A program made the translations under genes and the position numbers. From the NCBI GenBank assembly GCA_910578235.1, contig CAJTPP010000003.1:38450-69551 (forward strand): a stretch of 31,102 nucleotides of DNA, read 5' to 3'. Under the pieces are notes generated by a model, which was given only the letters and a program-made list of their open reading frames with translations, searched no databases and was not told the origin of the DNA. Origin of the DNA: an uncultured Clostridia bacterium. Lineage in GTDB: Bacteria > Bacillota > Clostridia > UBA1381. Positions 16,398 to 23,272 of the stretch are shown here, one piece after another. The stretch's first letter is position 1. Every line of letters begins with the position of its first letter.

Positions 16398-17201
16398 ATG
16401 AAGAAGAAATTGATCTCGGTTTTGGCTGCCGGTATTCTTGCGGTGCAGGCAATAACAGTTCCAATGTTCGTAAATGCCGAAGAAGGCGTGGCATATGTAA
16501 ATAATTCAGACTTTAACGACGTTTCTATAGGAGGGGCGAAGGGCACGGGTTATCATGGTCTTGGTATTATCCTTGACGGTTCTCCGTGGCTTATGAAGGG
16601 AAGCGCGAGCGTTCATTACCAGACGTTCAGTTATGATGACGTTAGAAAGGTAAACTACTGTAATTTCTATTCAAACAGTGATAAAACGGGCAGCAACGAC
16701 GGAGCCGGCTCATGCTATATATACAACAGAAATCTAACTCCCGCAAATCAGATGGGACCGTATGGCTTGGCTGAGTTTGATATACGCTTAAAGCCTGACA
16801 CACAGAATTTTAATTTTATGATGGGTTGGTTTGAGGATCCGACAAGCGGAGGATTTAACGCGGCGACAGATGTTGCGGTAAATATTACGTTTGGTTTGAA
16901 CGGAGTAACAGCTACAAATGGCAGAAGAATGGAAAATCTTGCGTCGCTTTCCGCTGATAAATGGTATAAAGTAAGAGTTATGCTGGATATTAACGTAGAA
17001 GAATACAGTGTTGTTATTACTGACGCTGAGACAGGCAAAGCTGTAGGCTCGCTTACGGAGGCTGCTTTCGGTGCCGCAAAGCCTGAGGGGCTTAAGGGTA
17101 TCAAGACAACCTGCTGGGGTTATATAAGAGGTAACACTTATAATTATGATATGACAAATGTTACAATTGCAAGGTCAGATACGAAATATACAATACAGTA
17201 A
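16398..17201 (+). CDS. secreted protein with predicted jelly-roll (concanavalin-like) fold
   Basis: 267 aa; RBS AAAAGGAGAG. Signal peptide MKKKLIS...VNA with a cut near residue 27. The mature part has the alternating-strand look of LamG/concanavalin-like domains found in secreted polysaccharide-acting proteins of gut Clostridia: AEFDIRLKPDTQNFNFMMGW, LSADKWYKVRVMLDI, YSVVITDAETGKAVG and YDMTNVTIARS. No SLH domain, sortase motif or catalytic residues can be named. Possibly a free carbohydrate-binding module. It is the last gene before the accessory island; the following 80 bases carry the island's left boundary repeat. Confidence 0.75.
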   Translation: MKKKLISVLAAGILAVQAITVPMFVNAEEGVAYVNNSDFNDVSIGGAKGTGYHGLGIILDGSPWLMKGSASVHYQTFSYDDVRKVNYCNFYSNSDKTGSNDGAGSCYIYNRNLTPANQMGPYGLAEFDIRLKPDTQNFNFMMGWFEDPTSGGFNAATDVAVNITFGLNGVTATNGRRMENLASLSADKWYKVRVMLDINVEEYSVVITDAETGKAVGSLTEAAFGAAKPEGLKGIKTTCWGYIRGNTYNYDMTNVTIARSDTKYTIQ

Positions 17202-17212
17202 TCAGTATATTT

Positions 17213-17253
17213 AAAAAATACCGCTCAAAGGGCGACACTGTTAAGACAGTAAA
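17213..17253 (-). repeat. left boundary inverted repeat, also terminator of the recombinase gene
   Basis: Read on the minus strand: TTTACTGTCTTAACAGTGTC, then a GC stem (CGCCC/GAGCG with a G-T pair), then TATTTTTT. The right-hand partner is 26249-26292. It serves as an intrinsic terminator for the leftward recombinase gene and contains the small palindrome ACTGT-CTTA-ACAGT. Confidence 0.75.
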
Positions 17254-17265
17254 CAACAATTTTTT

Positions 17266-17297
17266 GAATAGCAGCATAGTTTAGGCTATGCTGTTAT
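17266..17297. terminator. hairpin overlapping the recombinase stop codon
   Basis: AATAGCAGCATAG pairs with CTATGCTGTTATT (one G-T pair) with a TTTAGG loop, followed on + by CATTTTTG. It could terminate the rightward jelly-roll gene transcript against the leftward recombinase gene. Confidence 0.5.
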
Positions 17298-18924
17298 TCA
17301 TTTTTGTTTGTAATAACAACATCGGCAATAAGCCGATAAAATCATAATAAATGTCAATGTGTTGTGTCCGTCTGCCGTTTATTTTTTCCGGTGCATAGAC
17401 TTCAACACGGTTGACCAAATCATTTAAAACATCTGGCGTTAATTCCTGTAAATCAAAATATTTATGTACTTTTGCGACAAACCGTTCAACATTGTTGCTT
17501 TCCTGTTCCCGCTGTTCGATTTCATAAGATAATATTTTTACTTTTTCTTTTAACTCCGATTGCTCCTGCTCATACTGTTCGGCAAGCATTTTAAATCGGC
17601 TTTCTGTTAAAACTCCGCTTATCTTGTCCTCATAAATTGAAGTAAATAAGCGGTCTAACTCGTTAATACGGTTTTCAGCTTTTGTTATTGCTCTTTTCTT
17701 TGAGGATAATTCTTTTTTGATAATCGCCTTATGTTGCACTCCCATAACTTCTCTGAATGTATCTTCATACAGCGAAATAAAATCAATTACCATTTTCAAA
17801 TGCGCTAATACGCCTTCTTCAAGAATGACCGCCCATATATAGTGAGTATTGCAAACATCTTTACCGTTTTTCCTTGAAGTTGAACAAACAAAATAATCTT
17901 GTCTTTTTTCAAAATTATTGCTTGTACAATAATATAGTTTTTCGCCGCAATCAGTGCAATAAGCAATACCCGAAAACATATTTGTTTTACTCGTTTTAGT
18001 TGGTCTGCGTCTGTTTTTTCTTAACTCCTGTACCTTTTCCCGAGTGTCAACATCAATAATTGGTTCGTGAGTATTTTCAAAAATTAGCTGTTGCTCTTTG
18101 GGATTATTGATTTTCTTTTTTGATTTATATGATTGCTTATGTGTTTTGAAATTCACTGTATTGCCTATATATTCTTGCTTTTCTAAAATGCCCGAAACAG
18201 TATCAGCCGACCACTTATACGGATTATCAATATCCTTTGGAATATTTATTATTCCCGACTGTTTCCAATGTACAAACGGAATGATAATTTTGTCTGATTG
18301 AAGCTGTTTTGCAATTTGTGCGGGACCGTAACCCTCTAAACAAAGATGAAAAATCTTTTTGACAACTTCTGCCGCATCCTCATCAATAACCCATTGATTT
18401 GGATTATCAGGATTTTTCATATATCCGTATGGCGGAATAGTTGTTAGATGCTTTCCCGACTCGCCTTTTGCTTTCATAACGGCTTTAATCTTCTTTGAGG
18501 TGTCGCGTGCGTAAAATTCATTCATCAAATTTAGAAATGGCGTAAAATCACAGTCCATTTGATTTGCGCTGTCGATATTGTTATTGATTGCAATAAACCT
18601 AATGTTCTTTTCAACAAACAGAACCTCCGTATAGAAACCGACCTTTAAATAGTCGCGTCCGAGCCTTGACATATCCTTTACAATAAGCGTTCAGACTTGA
18701 TTATCCTCAATCAATCCTAATAATTCCATCCAAGACGGACGCTGAAAATTTGTCCCAGAGAAACCGTCGTCTACGAAAAATCGTATGTTTGAAAAATTAT
18801 TATCTTTGGCGTACTTTTCCAAAATATTTTTTTGATTTACAATACTGTTACTGTCGCCCTGCAACTCATCATCTCGGCTAAGGCAGCAGTATAAAGCTGT
18901 TATTTTTTCAGACTGTTTACGCAT
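17281..18924 (-). pseudogene. large serine recombinase, interrupted by in-frame TGA
   Basis: The frame would encode ~547 aa. Residues 1-77 (from ATG 18922-18924) hold the start of the resolvase domain, with catalytic Ser in CLSRDDELQG, QKNIL and FFVDDGFSGTNFQRP. A TGA at 18691-18693 interrupts after IEDNQV; the frame continues without shift as TLIVKDMSRLGRDYLKVGFYTE, so one base (GGA>TGA at a normally Gly position) explains the break. Beyond it come the recombinase DNA-binding domain (PPYGYMKNP), a zinc ribbon (CTDCGEKLYYC...C...C) and a coiled coil. The conserved Arg two residues before the catalytic Ser is Cys here (YCCLS instead of YCRLS). Most likely dead. The segment from ATG 18672 could still be made as a DNA-binding fragment, but has no evident RBS. 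Confidence 0.92.
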
Positions 18925-18950
18925 AATTCAAAACCTCTCTTTCTTTAAAA

Positions 18951-18970
18951 CAGTCTGTCAAAACAGGATT
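18951..18970 (-). repeat. inner repeat upstream of recombinase, partner at 26225-26243
   Basis: Minus strand AATCCTGTTTTGACAGACTG; at the right boundary the + strand reads AATCCTGTTTGACAGACAG (one gap, one mismatch). It contains a TTGACA-like box upstream of the recombinase start. Confidence 0.65.
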
Positions 18971-18983
18971 GTATGTATATATT

Positions 18984-19200
18984 TTAACGCTCATCATTAG
19001 TTTTGTCAGCCCCTTTTGTAAAGTTTTCGTCATTGCTCATTATCTTTAATATTTTTGTCGGCAATGTATGCGAACCGTCATAAATACCTGAGAATATATA
19101 ATCACAGTTATTTGTTTCATAAGTCAATTCAATTTCGGGTATAAACTCTCCGAATGTAGTTTTAACTCTAATAGGTTCTGAATGTTTTTTTCTTCTGCAT
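18984..19200 (-). pseudogene. frameshifted small ORF upstream of the recombinase
   Basis: Reading the minus strand, GAGGAGGAC precedes ATG (19198-19200); the frame MQKKKTFRTY then stops. With one A fewer in the run of seven A after codon 3 it opens into ~71 residues: EPIRVKTTFGEFIPEIELTY, then DYIFSGIYDG, then LPTKILKIM, ending TAA at 18984. The reconstructed sequence looks like a real small protein with good RBS, on the same strand as and just ahead of the recombinase. Its position recalls small TnpW-type proteins of clostridial transposons, but I cannot assign it. Either an indel pseudogene or a slippage-dependent gene. Confidence 0.6.
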
Positions 19201-19341
19201 AATGCTTGTCCTCCTCTTTAAAAGTATTTTAAAGTACATTATATGATTTGACTTTTTGATATATGCTTGATTTTCACTAAATGCCTTAAAATAACGATAA
19301 AAGTTTTCGGATAAAAAAGCTTCCATTTTCGGTATTTTCGC

Positions 19342-19449
19342 TACCAGCAAGCAAAGCGAGTGTGTACACATTCGCGAAAAATCAAATTTTTGTACTTGCT
19401 TAAATTTCATTACCAGCAAGCACATCAAACGGGTACCACCGTTTGAAAT
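19342..19449. repeat. twin TACCAGCAAGCA-palindrome units
   Basis: Unit A: TACCAGCAAGCA (19342-19353), then palindrome GCGAGTGTGTACACATTCGC (19356-19375), then AAATCAAATTT. Unit B: TACCAGCAAGCA (19411-19422), then TCAAACGG-GTACCA-CCGTTTGA (19425-19446), then AATTTGATTTT. The units are 69 bases apart in the same orientation. Stem sequences differ but both centre on GTAC, so structure is conserved more than sequence. Candidate transfer origin or recombinase/relaxase site of the decayed element. Confidence 0.65.
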
Positions 19450-19563
19450 TTGATTTTGTTTTTTGGGGATATTCCCAAACCCTTTTTTATCTTTTAGGCG
19501 CTATATACAGGCTGACACAAATATTTTCATACGCTTTTCCGGCTGGGCGCGCAAAACTTCTTT

Positions 19564-19572
19564 TGATATAAT
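19564..19572 (+). promoter_or_regulatory. extended -10 promoter of the small exported ORF
   Basis: TGATATAAT fits TGnTATAAT, 33 bases before ATG 19606, with RBS GAAGGGAG between. Confidence 0.45.
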
Positions 19573-19605
19573 TATATTATAAAAAGATTGAAGGGAGTTT
19601 TCACT

Positions 19606-19911
19606 ATGAAAAAGAAACTTATTACATTAACACTAATTGCCGCGTTATCAACGACAACAACAGCGTTTGCGGCTGAAATTCCGCGAGAAACAACACCATT
19701 GAATAGTACGGAAGAACAAGTATGTGTCGTTGAGAATTTAATCAGTGATATTCTTGATGAAGTACAAGCAGGCAAACTCGGCTATACATTAGCCGCCGGA
19801 TATGCGAACACAAGAATTAGAAACGCGGTTATGGCAAATCAGACAGACGGAAACGGTTACGGTATCTTATCGCCAATCCGCACAGAACGCAATCCGCATT
19901 ATGAGGGATAA
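19606..19911 (+). CDS. small exported protein, unknown function
   Basis: 101 aa from ATG 19606 (RBS GAAGGGAG eight bases upstream; an in-frame TTG at 19588 is too close to the promoter). A clear signal peptide MKKKLITLTLIAALSTTTTA...FAA ends near residue 23. The mature part contains ISDILDEVQAGKLGYTLAAGY, which resembles LADVITEVKNGMDIDTAIKAAY in the next, overlapping ORF. I recognise no family. The 3' part may be out of frame, see next entry. Confidence 0.55.
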   Translation: MKKKLITLTLIAALSTTTTAFAAEIPRETTPLNSTEEQVCVVENLISDILDEVQAGKLGYTLAAGYANTRIRNAVMANQTDGNGYGILSPIRTERNPHYEG

Positions 19912-20173
19912 ACAGTTAAGACCTGACGCATACGCGCAAGCGGAGGAGGAATTAAAGATATTGCTTGCTGACGTTATCACCGAAGTTAAGAATGGTATGG
20001 ATATTGATACCGCAATAAAAGCAGCTTATGAGAAAATCTATCAATCCATAAATCCGTCATTCAACTACGACGAGCAATTTTCGTTTGATACCTGTTACCG
20101 CGATATTCCCGTTGTCAGAATGGAAATGTTTACGGTAGCAAGGAAGCTCATAAATAACGCTTTTAACAAATAA
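19901..20173 (+). CDS. small helical protein overlapping the previous ORF, possibly its shifted 3' half
   Basis: The frame is open from 19793; ATG 19901 overlaps the end of the upstream gene (stop 19909-19911) and has no clear RBS, so translation would depend on coupling. From there 90 residues: MRDKQLRPDAYAQAEEELK, then LADVITEVKNGMDIDTAIKAAY and a C-terminal helix. An upstream ATG at 19802 also lacks an RBS. Because this frame continues the style and a motif of the preceding one, a single indel between about 19793 and 19908 may have split one gene of ~185 residues. No known family recognised. Confidence 0.45.
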   Translation: MRDKQLRPDAYAQAEEELKILLADVITEVKNGMDIDTAIKAAYEKIYQSINPSFNYDEQFSFDTCYRDIPVVRMEMFTVARKLINNAFNK

Positions 20174-20186
20174 ATCAACAGTTTCG

Positions 20187-20217
20187 AAACGGGAACCGAT
20201 TGACACGGTTCCCGTTT
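20187..20217. terminator. bidirectional hairpin between convergent genes
   Basis: AAACGGGAACCG pairs perfectly with CGGTTCCCGTTT around ATTGACA. It lies between the rightward small ORFs and the leftward LysR gene and overlaps the LysR stop. The T-tracts are short on both strands. Confidence 0.75.
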
Positions 20218-21112
20218 ATGTTAAATTCAAATCATTTCCAAATTTCTTTTGCAGTTTTTTCAAAAACAATTCTGCCGGTTTTGAAAACATCTGATATTTT
20301 TTCCACGCAATATCAATTTCTAATTCAATATCGGATTTCAGCGGTCTGAAGCAATTATTCATTTCATCATTTGTTCTGACGAGTTTATCAAGACTTAAAA
20401 CATATCCAACCCCTTCGTCTGCCATAAGCGCGGCATTATATAAAAGATTATATGTCGCTACAATATTTAGCTCATCATATTCGCGCCCTATCCATTTTTT
20501 AATATCATCACTCAGTAATGTCTGGCGTGAAACAATAAGCGGTAAATTCCATAAATCTTTTGGCTCTATTGTATCTCTTTCTGCAAGCGGACTGTCCACC
20601 CGCATAAACAGCCCCCATCTGTCAACAGTAGGCAGACGCAAATATTCATATTTATCTATATTATCAAATCCTATAAACAATCCAAAATCAAGCAGTCCTT
20701 TATCAAGCTTATAGGCAATATCCTCTTTATCACCACTGAAAATATGATAGCGAACATTAGGATATTCGGAATGTAATTCATTTGCTATATGCGCAATAAA
20801 ACGCATAGCATCTGTTTCGCCGCCGCCTATATAAACATCTCCGTTTACCGAATTATTGTCTGACAAAAATTCCGCTTTTGTTTTGTCAGCAAGATTTACA
20901 ATATCTTCAGCACGTTTTTTTAGCATCATACCGTCAGCAGTCAAAGAAAGTTTTTTACTGCTTCGTATAATAAGCTGTGTGCCTAATTCATCTTCTAAGT
21001 CCATAAGTTGACGCGACAATGTAGGTTGTGTAATGTGCAAAGTATCTGCCGCCGCCGAAATGCTTAATTCTCTTGCAACCGCAAGAAAATATCTCAAAAC
21101 ACGAATTTCCAT
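20216..21112 (-). CDS. LysR-family transcriptional regulator
   Basis: 298 aa, full length. N-terminal winged HTH (residues ~1-60) with SISAAADTLHITQPTLSRQLMDLEDELGTQL; linker helix; then a periplasmic-binding-like effector domain (~88-295). It is divergent from the flavodoxin-led operon with a 160-base gap containing a 9-bp palindrome fitting a LysR site, so it very likely controls that operon and itself. The family usually senses a small metabolite; the target genes suggest a redox or electrophile signal, which is inference. No internal lesions, unlike the recombinase next door. Confidence 0.93.
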   Translation of the reverse strand: MEIRVLRYFLAVARELSISAAADTLHITQPTLSRQLMDLEDELGTQLIIRSSKKLSLTADGMMLKKRAEDIVNLADKTKAEFLSDNNSVNGDVYIGGGETDAMRFIAHIANELHSEYPNVRYHIFSGDKEDIAYKLDKGLLDFGLFIGFDNIDKYEYLRLPTVDRWGLFMRVDSPLAERDTIEPKDLWNLPLIVSRQTLLSDDIKKWIGREYDELNIVATYNLLYNAALMADEGVGYVLSLDKLVRTNDEMNNCFRPLKSDIELEIDIAWKKYQMFSKPAELFLKKLQKKFGNDLNLT

Positions 21113-21159
21113 AATATCAACTCTCTATCTAATCTTTTGTAATTATTATATCACAATAT

Positions 21160-21182
21160 CAATATGCTCGTCAAGCATATTG
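21160..21182. promoter_or_regulatory. putative LysR operator
   Basis: CAATATGCT-CGTCA-AGCATATTG, a perfect 9-bp inverted repeat with a 5-base centre, including an ATGCT-N5-AGCAT core of LysR type. It lies between the divergent lysR and flavodoxin genes, 20 bases before the -35 box of the operon promoter, where an activator of this family would bind. Confidence 0.7.
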
Positions 21183-21201
21183 TATTATATAATATAAGTA
21201 T

Positions 21202-21230
21202 TTGATATTTCATATTTGCGATATTATAAT
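21202..21230 (+). promoter_or_regulatory. promoter of the redox operon
   Basis: TTGATA (21202-21207), 17-base spacer, TATAAT (21225-21230), directly downstream of the palindrome. Confidence 0.75.
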
Positions 21231-21272
21231 TATACTAAGAAATTACAAATATTCAGACAGGAGGAAATAAAA

Positions 21273-22148
21273 ATGTCAATCAAGAAAACATTCTGCTTAA
21301 CACTCGCTTCGCTTATGTTATTCATAGGCATACAGCCTGTATTAGCAGAATATAAAGCCGATTTAACAGCAACAAGCGAAAGCATTACGGCATACAATGC
21401 TCCACCCGAAAGTACGCTGATTACAGCACTTTACAAAAATGACATGCTTATAGATGTAAAAATGTATCAGGGAGCAAATACAATAACGGCTGACTTTACA
21501 AAAGATATGGCTGACAACTTAAACAAGGCAACTGATATAAAGGCATTTTTATGGGATATGACAACGCTTACACCACTAAGCAATAAAATTGACACTAAAA
21601 TATCTTTGCTCCCGACCACACCGCCGGAAGTAACGCCAACACCGACACCAAAAAACAAAACTTTGGTAGTATATTTTTCTTGCACAAACACTACGGAGGG
21701 AATTGCAAATCATATCCTTAATGCAGCCCACGCAGATAAATACGAAATTGAAGCCGCCATTCCCTACACAGAAGATGATTTGAAATATTACACCGGCGGT
21801 CGTGCGGACAAAGAACAAAATGACCCAACTGCGCGACCCAAAATTGCAGGCTCAATATCAAATATTGAAGATTATGACACTATATTTCTCAGTTATCCGA
21901 TATGGCACGGTCAAGCGCCTAAGATTATCTATACATTTTTGGAAAGTTATGATTTCAGCGGAAAAACAATCGTTCCATTCTGTACCTCTCACAGCAGCGG
22001 AGTCGGAAGCAGCGCAGCTAATCTTCACAGCATTTGCAAGGGCGATAATGTGATATGGAAAACAGGAACAAGATTTGCATCATCAGCTTCAAGCAGCAGC
22101 GTTGTATCTTGGATAAACAGCTTGAATTTAGATATCGAAATGAAATAG
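21273..22148 (+). CDS. exported flavodoxin with N-terminal beta-domain
   Basis: 291 aa from ATG 21273 (RBS AGGAGG; the longer frame from 21216 would begin inside the promoter). Residues 1-25 are a Sec signal peptide (LTLASLMLFIG...VLA). Residues ~30-105 are a small beta-domain (NAPPESTLITALYKNDMLID...AFLWDMTTLTPLS) of a kind seen in secreted clostridial proteins and repeated in the aldo/keto reductase two genes on. After a Pro/Thr linker comes a flavodoxin domain (~126-285): FMN phosphate loop SCTNTTEG, YPIWHGQAPKII, and PFCTSHSSGVGSS. Flavodoxins are usually cytoplasmic electron carriers or quinone reductases, so export is unusual. First gene of the LysR-linked operon. Confidence 0.9.
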   Translation: MSIKKTFCLTLASLMLFIGIQPVLAEYKADLTATSESITAYNAPPESTLITALYKNDMLIDVKMYQGANTITADFTKDMADNLNKATDIKAFLWDMTTLTPLSNKIDTKISLLPTTPPEVTPTPTPKNKTLVVYFSCTNTTEGIANHILNAAHADKYEIEAAIPYTEDDLKYYTGGRADKEQNDPTARPKIAGSISNIEDYDTIFLSYPIWHGQAPKIIYTFLESYDFSGKTIVPFCTSHSSGVGSSAANLHSICKGDNVIWKTGTRFASSASSSSVVSWINSLNLDIEMK

Positions 22149-22233
22149 TTAAACAAGGAGGTACACAACTTGCAAAGCAAGTTGTAGCGAGCAAACCGCT
22201 TGCGGTTTGTGATAGCGTAAGGAGGACAAGAAA
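22149..22233 (+). promoter_or_regulatory. structured intercistronic leader with decoy RBS and two hairpins
   Basis: After the flavodoxin stop: AAGGAGG (22155-22161) facing TTG 22170, which opens a five-codon frame ending TAG at 22185; hairpin ACAACTTGC-AAA-GCAAGTTGT (22165-22185) covering that frame; hairpin CAAACCGC-TT-GCGGTTTG (22192-22209); then the real RBS AAGGAGG (22219-22225) for ATG 22234. No T-tract follows either hairpin. Confidence 0.6.
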
Positions 22234-23259
22234 ATGAAAAAAATTGTATCACTATTTACACTCTTTTTAGTGTTAGTAATGACCGTAACAGGGTGCAGTG
22301 CGGCGCCCGCAGAAAACAATTCAAAATCAGAAAAGTCAGAAGCGCAAGAGATTATTATGCAAATTGACAATCCCATTATGACGGTAGACGGTGCAGACAA
22401 AGAAATTGACGAAGGACGCGGAACAATGCCCATAATAAGAGACGACCGCACGCTTCTGCCAATCCGCGCCGCTGCGGAAGCTATGGGAGCAAGCGTTGCT
22501 TGGGAGGAAGAAACGCAGACAACGGTTCTTGCAAAGGACAACACCGTAATTCTTTTGACAATCGGCAGTAACATTGCCTATCTCAACGAAGAAAAACAAA
22601 CACTTGATATACAGCCGATTATACTCAATGACAGAACTATGCTTCCTGTTCGCTTTATTGCTGAAAGCTTTGGGTATGATGTTGAATGGAACGGAGTGGC
22701 TCAGATAATCACAATTACAAAAGCCAACGCAGCGCAGAACGATACGGTAACAGATAAAGCGACCGATACAAGCAAGGAGGAAAATATGAATAAATCAATC
22801 GTTGTATATTTCTCACGAACGGGAACAACCAAGCCATTTGCTGAAAACATTGCAAAAATAACAAATTCTGATATATACTAAATTAAAGCGGCAGTACCTT
22901 ATACTGATGATGATATTAACTATAACAATAATAACAGCCGCGCAAACAGAGAACAAAACAATAGCAGCGCCCGTCCTGCAATTGCAGGTGATAGGATAGA
23001 CTTATCACAATACGATACGGTATATCTCGGCTACCCGATTTGGTGGGGTACAATTCCGAGAATTATAAATACATTTATTGACACATACGATTTATCCGGC
23101 AAAACAATTATGCCGTTCTGTTCTTCTCACAGCACAGGAATTTCCGGCTCAGTCAGCGTAATCAGGCAGTATTGTCCCGACAGCGAAGTAAAGGACGGTC
23201 TTAGAGGAACGGGACAGACAAGCGAAACAGAAATTAAACAATGGATAGAAAAACAATAA
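22234..23259 (+). pseudogene. lipoprotein CuAO-N domain fused to flavodoxin, interrupted by TAA
   Basis: Full frame 341 codons. Residues 1-20 form a lipoprotein signal with lipobox VTGC; ~45-165 is a copper-amine-oxidase N-terminal-like domain (RTLLPIRAAAEAMGASVAWEE, then RTMLPVRFIAESFGYDVEWNG); ~185 onward is a flavodoxin domain (SIVVYFSRTGTTKPFAENIA). A TAA at 22879-22881 interrupts after NSDIY; the same frame resumes with IKAAVPYTDDD, YPIWWGTIPRIINTF and PFCSSHSTG to TAA 23257. A single GAA>TAA change explains it. An in-frame AAGGAGG (22774-22780) and ATG 22786 sit exactly at the flavodoxin start. As written, the product is a lipoprotein with the CuAO-N domain and a useless flavodoxin stub. 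Confidence 0.88.
22774..22788 (+). promoter_or_regulatory. internal RBS and start codon at the flavodoxin domain
   Basis: AAGGAGG, a five-base spacer and ATG 22786, in frame inside the fused gene. Translation here would give a flavodoxin without signal peptide (stopped by the TAA at 22879). Confidence 0.7.
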
Positions 23260-23272
23260 GGAGGACAATCAA

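Larger units (their letters stand above)
19201..19605. other. gene-free stretch with paired palindromes and promoters
   Basis: About 400 bases with no supported gene. It contains the twin palindrome element at 19342-19449, a small IR GGGATATTCCC (19466-19476), and, before the next gene, an extended -10 TGATATAAT (19564-19572). A frame on the minus strand across the palindromes (19168-19428) is made of the repeat itself and overlaps the better-supported small ORF. Confidence 0.6.

Noticed and set aside
19168..19428. 86-codon minus-strand frame
   Set aside because: It is built across the two palindrome units and ends in the ten codons of the frameshifted small ORF. The other frame gives a much better protein.
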